A stretch of 64,000 nt of DNA from Cyanidium caldarium (taxonomy: Eukaryota > Rhodophyta > Bangiophyceae > Cyanidiales > Cyanidiaceae). Position numbers and translations under genes: made by a program. Where the stretch lies: contig JANCYW010000020.1 of assembly GCA_026184775.1 (NCBI GenBank), positions 163,330-227,329 on the forward strand, written 5' to 3'. Below, in pieces: positions 49,501 through 57,644 of this stretch. Every line of letters starts with the position of its first letter. Positions within the stretch are counted from its first letter, which is position 1. The notes under the pieces were generated by a model. It had not been told where the DNA came from. It saw only the letters and a program-made list of their open reading frames with translations, and searched no databases.

Positions 49501-52500
49501 CCACGCCCTGCACCCGATCATCCGTCGGGTGGCCCTTTGCGGCCGGCACTGGCGCTGGATGTGCAGGTGCGCGGCGATGGCGCGCAGCTGACGCTGGTGG
49601 GTGAGCATCGCCAACAGATGCTGCTGAGCGCTTCGCGATGGGAGTGGGGCCTGAAAGCGCTGCACGATGCCGATGCCCTGAGCGTGGCGATGGCGTATGC
49701 GGTGCGCGACTTGGCGGTGCGGCTGCGCGGTCGGGATGGCCGCGGCGGCGCCTCGTTGGATGGGGTCGCGCCAGTGTCGGTGCGGGCGCGAGCGACGCTG
49801 CGTCGTGACGGCCCCCGCGGCACGCGCCTGTGCGCGGCGGTGTCCACCACGGCGTTGGATGTGGCGTTGCGGCGGCGCGATCTGCTCACGTGGTATCGGT
49901 GGGGTGCGCAGTTGCTGGGTGGAACGCATTCCACGGCACCGTCGTCTTCGTCGTCCGCATCGGACAGTTCGTGGTCGGCCGCGGTGACCCGGCTGCTGCA
50001 GGCGGCGCGGCGCTATCGTCGAGGGCGCGGACGTCCGGGTCGGGCGCGCATCACGCCGCGCCACGGTAGCGTGGTGCGACTGCGCGACGTCAGCACCGGT
50101 CTGCGGTGTGTGCTGCAGTGGGATGCCGCGCTGCACGCGTATGTTTTGGCGCTGGAGCAGGCGGCGACGGCAGACGCGGCGTCGTCGTCGGCGGAGGTGT
50201 TGCGCGAGTTTGTGGTGCAGCGCGCCGACCGCGCCGACGCCACCGCTTTCCGATTGCTGTCGCGCGCTGTCCGCTGCAACGGCGCGCCGTCGCCTCTGGG
50301 CGCATTGCCGTCGACGTCGACGTCGCCGCGGTGGGTGGGGTGTCCGACCGACGCCACGCCACTGCGAGCCACCACCGGCAGCAGCAGCAGCAACGACAGG
50401 AAACCCGATGCTTCATCACCGAGCCGTCTGCCCACCGATTCGGTGTGGCGCGCGGCGTTGGCGTCGGTGGACGGCGTCTGTCTGCTGCAGACGAGCAGCG
50501 GACGATGCCTGCAGTGGAGCGACACGGGCGTGGCCTGTTTGGCGGAGGCGCCCACGACGCGCGTACAACTGGAGGATGCCGAAGGCGATGCGATGGTGGA
50601 CGCTGCGGAGGCCTGGCGTTGCAGCTTCCGCTTCGACAGCGACGGCACGACGTGTCGGGTGTTGGACGATACCGGAAATGGTGACGACGGTGACGATGCC
50701 TTGGCGGTGCCGCTGGTGGCGGCCGCTGCGACCGACACCCACCTCGAGATGGTATACGGCACGCGACTGCCACGCCATTCGGTGCGGTTGCAGTCGACGC
50801 TGTCGCTGCAGGTGTACGACCTGGGAGCGGACGCGTATCGGCCGCTTCTGGCGCCGTGTCGGGCGAGCGTGCGGCTGGAACGGCAGCTGGGTGACGCCTG
50901 CGCCACCGCGATGCTGAGCGTCCACCCGGAGCAGCCGTTGCGCCTGTCCGGCTCCGAGCAGGACTGGTGCGAGCTGTGGCGCATATACCAGTACATGTGG
51001 CTGCGACGCGCCGACTTGCCAGAGGCGTCTCGCCGGGTGTACCGCTTCACCAACGCCACCGACTCGGATGTGTCGGTGGCGATATGGTGCTGCCGGGGGC
51101 GTGACCCCGTGGGAGAGCATGTCGGACCGGGTGCGCAACGCTTTCCGCTGGGCGTGGTGGCGGCGGGGCGGTGCGATGCGCCGTTACGTCTGCCGCCAGC
51201 GGCACTGCCCAACGCCCGGGGGCGGCTTGTGGATCGTGCTGCGTTGCATTCCGGTGTTGCGCCTGTCGTGCGACAGCTGGAGCTGAACGTGTTGCAGAGC
51301 GGTGCTTTGGTGCGCGTGCCGCTGCACGACTCGGTGCCGGTGGTGTCGGTGGACGGTCGACCGCTGTCGTGGCAAGTGCGGCGGACGTTGCGGTCGTTGT
51401 CGCTGACGTTGCGGGCGCCGTTGCGACTGCACAATCTATCGCGACAGAGCACGCTGCTGGTGCGTGGCTATTGTCGGGCGGACGGGGCGGAATCGTCGCT
51501 GGTGTCGTGGCGTCTGTTGCCGCAGCAGACGGTGTATGCGGGGGCGGCGCAAGAGGTGCGCGCACTGTCCATCGCGTTTGTCGACGGCGACGGGGAGTGG
51601 TGTGAGATGTTCTCGGTGCAGGGCGGTGCCATGTTGGAGATGTATGGCGGTGCGGTGCGCATTGCACACGTAGCCGAGTGCGGTGCGGCGCAGTGTGTGC
51701 GGGTGACGCGCCTGGTGCACGCGGACCGCTCGATGGAGGTGGTGTTGGCGCCGCCGCTGGAGGTGCGCAACGCACTACCGCTGTCGTTGGTGTTGACAGT
51801 GCATCGGCGAGTATGGGTGGCCGAGCCGCTGCAATCGTTGGAGCTGTTTCGGGTGCCACTGGCGGCGCGCTGCGAGCTGGGCGTATCGGTGGGCGACTAC
51901 GACCCGGAGCAGCATCGCACGGTGACTGTGTTTCGGTTGTCGTCCAAGGAGAGCGTGGAGACGTTGTCGTCGGCAGCAGGTGGAGACGACGACGGTTCGG
52001 CGGCGGCGACGACGCCGCTGTTTGACAAGGTGGTGCGTTGCGCGCAAGGCACGGCGCGGCTGCGCGGCTATTTGGGGCAGGTCGGTCGGAACGCCGTGGT
52101 GGTAGCGTACGCGTCCTGTGTGGTGCACAATCGGGTGGAGGGGCAAGCGGTGACGTTTGTGGAGGTGGGCACGGGACGGAACGAGCGCGGCCAAGAGCCA
52201 CCGGCACCGCTGCGGTGTGCGCCCGGTTCGGCGGTGTTGTTGTCGGCGGCGCGCTTCCGGCTGGTCGGCTGCGACGAGCCGGTACGCTGGGAGGTGGTGT
52301 CGAATCAGGGCTACTTTTTGCGGCTGAGCGGGATGGCGTTGACGCTGGCGCCGGCCACCTCGATGCAAGAGGAGGAGGTGGTGCTGAAGCGGCTGTTGGC
52401 GGGCATCGGGCTGGACGGTCCTCTGAGCGTGGGCAGCGCCAAGCAGGCGCCGGTGTTGGGCATGCGCACGCTGGCGTTGCGTCCGGAGTTGGTGTTGGTG

Positions 52501-54423
52501 AACGAGTTGGCGGCGGCGGATGATGCGTTGGTGGTGCAGGGCGAGCGCGGCACGTTGCGGTTGCCGGCGGGGTCGGCGGTGCCGTATCTGGAGCCGGTGG
52601 CGGGTGATGCTGCCGCCTCCATTCGGGTGGCGTGCGCCGCGGAGCTGGCGTGGTCGGGGCGTCTGCCGTTGCAGGAGTCGGGCAGCTGTTTCCTGTGGCT
52701 GGACGGCCCGACGAACCGGCTGTTGTCGGTGAGCTCGCTGGTGGAGCGCGGCGGCTGCCATGTGGTGCGTTTCCGGGCGGTACGTGACGAAAACGCGCCG
52801 TACCGCCTGGTGAACCGTTCGTCGGTGACGTTGCGGCTGTCCCAAGCGGCAGACACCCCAACGCCGATGGTGTGGCTGCCGCCGGACACCGACTGTGCGT
52901 ATGCTTTCTACGAGCCGACGCTGCGACACACGTTGCGCGGCGTGATCGAGGACGCGGGCGGCGAGGAGGTGTTCGAGCTGCCGGATTTGGAGGCGGCGTT
53001 TCTGGATGCACCGGCCGACGACGACGACGACGACGACGACGACGGCGACGAGAGTGCGTGGCATCGACCGCTGAGCGGGCTGCAGCGCCACCCGTTGTGG
53101 GTGCGCATGCGGGCGCACGGGGCCACCCGGGTGGTAGAGTGGCTGGATACGCCGCGGGTGCAGCTGACGGTGTTGGATACGGCGGCCGTCAGCGCGTCGC
53201 CCGGGCCGCTGGAGCGGGTGTTGTTGTCGGCGTTGGTGCCGTCGGCCAGCATCGAGTTGGACGCGTCGGCGGCTGCTGGCGGGGTGCAGTTGACGCTGCA
53301 GCTGGACGACTTGCTGGTGAGTGTGTCGGCGGATCTGGCCAGTCGGGCGCGTTATCGCCACTGGCAGTGCTGGCTGGGGGACGTGCGGGTGCGGGATCGG
53401 GCGTCGGACGCCAGTTTCCGCACGGTGCTGGCGGCGCAGGTGACGTCGCCGGGCGTGCCGGCGCTGGACGCGGAGTTGGTGTCGTACACGCGGTACGGCG
53501 AGTGGGAGTGGGCGCCGCTGCGCATCGGCCTGTCACCGGTGCGGGTGAGTGTGGATGCGCACTTTGCGGCCAGTGCGATGGCGTTTCAGGCGGCGCTGCC
53601 GCGGGTGCTGACGGAGGAGGAGACGCGGCAAGATACCGGGCTGGGCACGATCGTGGCGGAGGTGTGGATGCCGCATCCGGAACCGGCGGGTGAGCGCTGG
53701 GAGGGCGGTACCGGTAGCGGGCCGTTGACGGTGGCGCTGATGCGCCTGTCGGCGGTGGAGGTGGAGTTGTCGTTTCGGCAGCGCCAGCGGGAATCGCGGC
53801 GCGCCACCTCGACCGACGCCGTGTGCGCGGAGGCGGCGGCGGCGTACGTCGTGTTTCAAAACACGGTGGCGATCATGCCGTCGTTGGAGCGCGCCAAGGT
53901 GCAGCTGGCGGGGTTGGAGTTGCGCAACCACTCGGTGCTGCATCGGTACGAGCTGGCGACGATGGTGACGTCGAGCTGGCTGCGCAGCTTGACGCGGCAG
54001 TGGTATAAGCTGGTCGGGGCGATGGATGTCGCCGGCGCCCCGCTGACGGCGATGCGCACGCCGGTGTCGCAGTTTCGGGAGCTGTACACGACGTTGGCCA
54101 CCGGGCGGGCGACGGCCAAGTCGTTGTCGTACGGGGCGGTGAGCGCGTTCGGGTCGTCGGCGATGGCGGCCAGCGAGATCGGGCAGGCCACCGCCGGCAG
54201 CTCGATCAGGGCGGCGGCGCGGACGGTGGGCAACACCGGGATGACGCTACTGTCGCGCGGGCTGATGCGATTGGGTGAGCGCCAGTGGCAGAGAGGCGAG
54301 GAAGAGGGAGAGACGGCGAAAGGATCACGAATGGTAAGCGAGGGGAGGCGCGAGGAAGCCGACTGGGAGGATGAGTTTGTGTCTGGGCTGAGCGGCGTAG
54401 CGGCCGACCATTGGATAAAATGA
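46558..54423 (+). CDS. VPS13: VPS13-family bridge-like lipid transfer protein
   Basis: 2,621 residues from ATG 46558, which opens with the chorein motif MLEEHLARYISNRLSKYV. VPS13 proteins form a long hydrophobic groove that moves lipids between membranes at contact sites. Visible parts: chorein_N (~1-120, with FTEVELETAAAERF and WRLREARVGQLLVDVQWSGW); a long beta-rich rod with low-complexity Asp/Ser insertions; a VAB/SHR-BD-like region (~1,500-2,150) containing repeated strand pairs such as LRLHNLSRQSTLLVRGYC, LEVRNALPLSLVLTVHR and PYRLVNRSSVTLRLSQA; and a C-terminal region with SFGSSAMAASEIGQ-type helices. It is shorter than human VPS13A-D (>3,000). The codons are very GC-rich, unlike the sequence just downstream. 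Confidence 0.9.
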   Translation: MLEEHLARYISNRLSKYVRGGLDEDRLRVALGRSGRVEFTEVELETAAAERFVADALGLRGWRLREARVGQLLVDVQWSGWITVQLNAVSVCVGTEDADDRAPDAGFAVWKRSVLAADERRRQLSRALLVALWERQRAGTSAPEATPGRTSSGWWSVLTDRAAAYVLRRLRVRVERVHIRVQDDAPSSVARRDRERRVGYGACWGLVLRKLALDDVAPTAAASEANDDDPAAAGNDAAVLDRCLSVWDMGLYFDESGTTASAAGDGLLGLDGWLAHIAPHFVLTPASGHVRLRIGHLYSSSSSSSATHTVTAAARVDDASLRLRRGQYRGVVVGIERLSSSTLMSAAAAAAYATEQRFRQAAACHQVLLQEPPTGTPVARRRWRFALACARTLAQKHSWRRSPAQWRQRQQQRLRYRELYVAAHGRADAAAREALLALEAQLDLEDVLWFRTLAESRVRAALQAPYADSPPPATTVTNSRTERRQTWSQWAASWWWQSSDTAADAEDASPADPLEQEVTAELQQRFREWVDEGRSADDDDDAIDDDVQQVSASLEAMAAAEEQPALHLSFAVAHASVQLDWDDHLPFVAMRLQDMTAALWRSHSATRVRLEARDLEVHADEDGAGELPQRVVFVRRARDERLLRLQFDSPHPERAPEFRSRLSLRGMPLSVVLAPHYLQRLSTFVSVQDAQLQALRAAAGEALTSAVQQLGRLASDSLANWSGLGTELDIHVAAPRVYVLSRLRAAGQFSALNGVEGAPPSSSSSSSSSRQTSVFQRVRRACSVDGAMVVLAFGEFSLQSCGGAQTPLQRRLAEMDALERQTELSSWSGDALRPTQYGERNSDTRWELACELVARDLHCHLEYSTDAAALRGAESCPILSPSMARVFVGVARTTPAAAAAASTSEGVMRANRRAVLISAELASVAATLSTEVSVRVRRLLRHLSRAMRDGSAVSPSVPEASRGRAEWEAPEPFRLETGETTPRPAPDHPSGGPLRPALALDVQVRGDGAQLTLVGEHRQQMLLSASRWEWGLKALHDADALSVAMAYAVRDLAVRLRGRDGRGGASLDGVAPVSVRARATLRRDGPRGTRLCAAVSTTALDVALRRRDLLTWYRWGAQLLGGTHSTAPSSSSSASDSSWSAAVTRLLQAARRYRRGRGRPGRARITPRHGSVVRLRDVSTGLRCVLQWDAALHAYVLALEQAATADAASSSAEVLREFVVQRADRADATAFRLLSRAVRCNGAPSPLGALPSTSTSPRWVGCPTDATPLRATTGSSSSNDRKPDASSPSRLPTDSVWRAALASVDGVCLLQTSSGRCLQWSDTGVACLAEAPTTRVQLEDAEGDAMVDAAEAWRCSFRFDSDGTTCRVLDDTGNGDDGDDALAVPLVAAAATDTHLEMVYGTRLPRHSVRLQSTLSLQVYDLGADAYRPLLAPCRASVRLERQLGDACATAMLSVHPEQPLRLSGSEQDWCELWRIYQYMWLRRADLPEASRRVYRFTNATDSDVSVAIWCCRGRDPVGEHVGPGAQRFPLGVVAAGRCDAPLRLPPAALPNARGRLVDRAALHSGVAPVVRQLELNVLQSGALVRVPLHDSVPVVSVDGRPLSWQVRRTLRSLSLTLRAPLRLHNLSRQSTLLVRGYCRADGAESSLVSWRLLPQQTVYAGAAQEVRALSIAFVDGDGEWCEMFSVQGGAMLEMYGGAVRIAHVAECGAAQCVRVTRLVHADRSMEVVLAPPLEVRNALPLSLVLTVHRRVWVAEPLQSLELFRVPLAARCELGVSVGDYDPEQHRTVTVFRLSSKESVETLSSAAGGDDDGSAAATTPLFDKVVRCAQGTARLRGYLGQVGRNAVVVAYASCVVHNRVEGQAVTFVEVGTGRNERGQEPPAPLRCAPGSAVLLSAARFRLVGCDEPVRWEVVSNQGYFLRLSGMALTLAPATSMQEEEVVLKRLLAGIGLDGPLSVGSAKQAPVLGMRTLALRPELVLVNELAAADDALVVQGERGTLRLPAGSAVPYLEPVAGDAAASIRVACAAELAWSGRLPLQESGSCFLWLDGPTNRLLSVSSLVERGGCHVVRFRAVRDENAPYRLVNRSSVTLRLSQAADTPTPMVWLPPDTDCAYAFYEPTLRHTLRGVIEDAGGEEVFELPDLEAAFLDAPADDDDDDDDDGDESAWHRPLSGLQRHPLWVRMRAHGATRVVEWLDTPRVQLTVLDTAAVSASPGPLERVLLSALVPSASIELDASAAAGGVQLTLQLDDLLVSVSADLASRARYRHWQCWLGDVRVRDRASDASFRTVLAAQVTSPGVPALDAELVSYTRYGEWEWAPLRIGLSPVRVSVDAHFAASAMAFQAALPRVLTEEETRQDTGLGTIVAEVWMPHPEPAGERWEGGTGSGPLTVALMRLSAVEVELSFRQRQRESRRATSTDAVCAEAAAAYVVFQNTVAIMPSLERAKVQLAGLELRNHSVLHRYELATMVTSSWLRSLTRQWYKLVGAMDVAGAPLTAMRTPVSQFRELYTTLATGRATAKSLSYGAVSAFGSSAMAASEIGQATAGSSIRAAARTVGNTGMTLLSRGLMRLGERQWQRGEEEGETAKGSRMVSEGRREEADWEDEFVSGLSGVAADHWIK

Positions 54424-55300
54424 GAGGGGGAGTGCCAGCGGGCACGCGACTCTGCGGTGCCTCCGTGTGGGTCACGAGCGCGCAGTGTAGTCAGCCGCCC
54501 GCGACGTGACCCGGCTGCGTCCTTCATCAGGCTACACACGCTCTTCTCCGGACTGGACGAAATACGCGGTTGCCGAGTAGTCGTCTGCGTGGGTTTGACT
54601 GCGGAGGGTGCCCTCGTTCGCGGTATGATCGGTCGTTCGAGCACAGCAGTACCCGATGATGAGCGTTTAGAGTGTCAGGCTCTATCGCACAATTGTGTCC
54701 GCGCGCTGACCGTTGTGCTCATGCAGATGCAGAATTCAACTTTGTAGAAGACTCGACGAGGACGACCCAGATAGGCCGGGTTTGGGGGGTCGTGCGAAAC
54801 GGCCAACGTGATTCGCAGCAGGTTGAATACGGTATTGCTGTCGTGGTTGTGTAAACGCTTACACTTCGTATGCTGACACTGCAGCAGGCGCCACACTGTG
54901 CATGTCTTCTCGTCTCTCGCACAGCGTTTCCTCAGGTGAGACCGAGCACTGCCGGCTGCGCCGTAACCAACACACCGACCAGATGCGCTGTGCATGGCCG
55001 CGGTTGCGGTGTCGGAATACCGGTTGCCGCCGCACACTGCACCGCGACGAGAACGCCACACTCAACCGACTGCTCATCGTCGGGGGCCCATCTCCACTAC
55101 ACACAGCGATGATCCCGTTGGTGTCGTCGTACGTCGAGAAGAGCAACAACACGAATGACTCGTCGTCATCCACTTTGCCGAGTGTCATCGATGACCTAGT
55201 GGGTGAGTTCTGTCTTTTACGTGCTTTCCAACAACATCCGAGTCTACGATTCGGTGTTGGTGGCGTTGGTGCTCCCTCTTTACGCATTCGATACTGTCCT
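54424..55300. other. start of subtelomeric region, no gene recognised
   Basis: Right after the VPS13 stop the base composition falls visibly (many 60-base lines near 55 percent GC against 70 or more in VPS13). Short open frames exist on both strands with stops in all others and no recognisable domain. No tandem repeat or RNA gene is seen. Confidence 0.5.
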
Positions 55301-56560
55301 CATTCATGTGTGTCTCTCCTGAGTGCATTCTGGTCGTCTCCGTTCCCTGCATGCGATGTGCTGTGCCGCTTCTGCTCCCGCTGACCCAGCGCCATCGGTC
55401 CGTGCACACTCTCCAGTCTCCCTCCCTTCTCCCTCGCTAACGTATGGCCACGCACTCTGTATCGTTGACACCCAGCTCGTCGTCGGTGCAACAGCGCACT
55501 CTGGTGACCAAGTGGTCCGGTGATGTGGTGTAGGTGCCGCACTGCTTCGACGGGTCCCGGCACACACACAGAACGAGGTCGCGGTGTCATAGGTAGTGAA
55601 TGGTGGATGATGGTATCGCCGAGTTGCCGCTGGCTCCCGCGGTGTAGGTGCAGTCCCGGGTGGCGGTGTTGCAGCACTCGGGACCACATGGTACACACGT
55701 AGAGCTAATCGGCCCCAAACCGCTGTCGTCGGTGGCCGCCACTATCACTGCTGATTTCGCCGATTGACACACACACAACCTGCGACACCTTGTGACAACA
55801 CTCGCCGACGTCGCCGAACAGCAAGCTCGAGTGCTGTCGCTTCTGAACTCGCCGAGCTGGCGCTGCATCTCCAACAACTCTCCGTACGCGGCGTCAGCAT
55901 GCTGAAAAGGTGGACTGATCGGCACCCGGAGTGTGATCGCGGCAAACAAGTGCTTGTGGCACGGCAGACTCGACCGAAAGAGAACAAGGATCGGCGGTCC
56001 GAACGAGCACCAGCCTGCTGCAGGGGTTGGGGCTTCGGTCCCACGACCTCCTTGGTTGCACGCTGGCCAGGCACCTTCCCCACTGCTCTGGGAAGAAAAC
56101 GCAGCAGCTCTGTGTCCGGTTTCGTCAACGGCGATCGCCAAGAGGGGTGACGATACAGAGGTGGCGAGCGAGCGCTGGTCGACCTTCTGCACCGTGGCGG
56201 CTGATTTTGTCGGTGGCCGCCCTGCTGGAGGTCTCGCTGGACCCATCGTCCAGGCGTTGTTTGACACGCTGACCACGGGACATGCACCGAGCTGACAGAC
56301 AGCGACCGGGGAGGCAGCTCGATTGGCGGAGGGCGAAATCGCGCGACCAAAGTACCGCGAGTTTTCCGGTGTTTTGCGTCACCGACAGAGAGCGGTGTCC
56401 TCTGCTCTCCGAGTTGTGGTCGCCATCGTCGGGGTCACCGCTGGGATCACCGCGTCCGCAGGAGCGTGCGCGTGCCGATACTGCTGGCGGAGCGCTCGGT
56501 CTGCTCGATGCCGCTGAGCAGCGAGAGGCCCGGGATACCGCTTCGAAGCCAGCACCAGCA
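55300..56560. other. subtelomeric region with broken coding-like frames, no intact gene
   Basis: On the minus strand a Cys-rich stretch (55,440-55,700) reads STCVPCGPECCNTATRDCTY in one frame and, after a stop/frame change near 55,590, VRCCTDDELGVNDTECVAI in another, which looks like one damaged extracellular-type protein. On the plus strand ORFs of 120-130 codons (55,764; 55,933) and a short hydrophobic segment (ALRVVVAIVGVTAGI near 56,420) occur in changing frames. None is long enough or similar enough to anything to be called a gene. Confidence 0.3.
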
Positions 56561-56639
56561 CGCCGTATTGGCTACGTTTGTCGGGATTGCCGAGATGCTC
56601 GGAGCTTTCCGCGTCACCTGCAGAACGAACACGAGGGCG

Positions 56640-57305
56640 AACCTTGCAACCTGGATCGCGATGCCCACATGGTCGTCATCCCCTCGGATGAGGCACTCGC
56701 TTTTGTGCCGCCCAACGGGGGGCGGTCAGGGACGTGTTCCCGATCCCTGCGATGCGTTTCATCTGGTGCCCCGCGAGCAGAGTGCACGTTTCGCAGGACG
56801 CGTTCTGCGAGCGAATGGAGCACGCGGAGCCGGTGCACGTACACGTGGGCATTCCGCTGTTCAGCATCCGGGGCTTTGCACTGCAGCGAGTTGTGAAGAA
56901 TGACCCAAATCGGAGACAGAGGCGAAGAGTACCCCACCGGGACGACATCAGCTTCGGCCGAGCCGCCGCTGCGAACACCCGTGTTCGTTGCGCCACAGGA
57001 TGTGCAAGCCGCCTGGGATCGTCTGCGTCCGATCAGCGGTACGCAAGGAACTGCGCTACCGTTGAGTGTGCCCCTTGGACGCATTCAAGACGCTGATTAG
57101 CGGACAGCGTTGCGGGAGATGCGTCAAGGGAGAGGCAGTTTTCAGGCCGTCGAACACCACTACGGACGATCGCTCCCCTGTGCTGCTTCCGTCGCGGTTG
57201 CCCAAAGTGGAAGCAGGTGCACCGACGTCTGGGGCAGTCGAGAATGCGGCCTCGGAGGTCACTCTCCAGTGGGACACAATTGCGAATTCAGAGCGCTCCC
57301 TCTGA
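56640..57305 (+). pseudogene. possible frame-shifted Tic22-like relic
   Basis: Reading across frames gives a series resembling the second half of Tic22: HMVVIPSDEALAF (frame of 56,282), then PAMRFIWCPASRVHVSQDAF and HVGIPLFSIRGFALQR (frame of 56,734), then TPVFVAPQDVQAAWDRLR and ALPLSVPLG (frame of 56,900), then DAFKTLIS and RSPVLLPSRLP (frame of 57,066). The order, GIPLF-x5-L followed by PVF-x3-D-x2-AW-x2-L and a late V-L-P strand, parallels the intact Tic22 domain at 43.8-46.0 kb and plant Tic22. Frame changes fall near 56,720 (a G-run), 56,930 and 57,085. It is too divergent to be a copy of the intact gene. Evidence is by eye only. Confidence 0.33.
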
Positions 57306-57400
57306 GGCAGCAGGCCGCCACGAGGGAGCGAACGCATCAGAGTCGCGTTTGATGGACCGCGAGCGAGTTTGGCTCCGAGCGCCGTGCGCTGGCAGCGATG

Positions 57401-57644
57401 AGGCGACGGGAAGATCGACTGCGTTGGTGCATGTGCGTACGACTGGGTATGTGGGTGGGTAGGCGACGGGAAGATTGACTGCGTTGGTGCATGTGCGTAC
57501 GACTGGGTATGTGGGTGGGTAGGCGACGGGAATAGCGACTGCGTTGGTGCATGTGCGTACGACTGGGTATGTGGGTGGGTAGGCGACGGGAATAGCGACT
57601 GCGTTGGTGCATGTGCGTACGACTGGGTATGTGGGTGGGTAGGC
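57401..57644. repeat. 60-bp minisatellite, four copies
   Basis: Units 57,401-57,460, 57,461-57,520, 57,521-57,580 and 57,581-57,640, plus 4 bases. Each begins AGGCGACGGGAA and ends GTGGGTGGGT; units 3 and 4 are identical, and units 1 and 2 differ by one base. Because 60 is a multiple of three and several frames lack stops, ORFs appear here with a 20-residue Pro/Thr/His/Gln repeat on the minus strand. These ORFs have no ATG at the proper place and no other support. Confidence 0.95.

Noticed and set aside
47962-49549. Two further ~475-codon minus-strand frames
   Set aside because: Antisense shadows of VPS13; no start context or domain.
51047-53011. 654-codon minus-strand open frame rich in Pro/Ala/Thr
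   Set aside because: Antisense to VPS13; low complexity without motifs, caused by high GC at third positions.
57401-57644. Regularly spaced repeats considered as a CRISPR array
   Set aside because: The units are contiguous 60-bp tandem copies without unique spacers, in a eukaryotic subtelomere.
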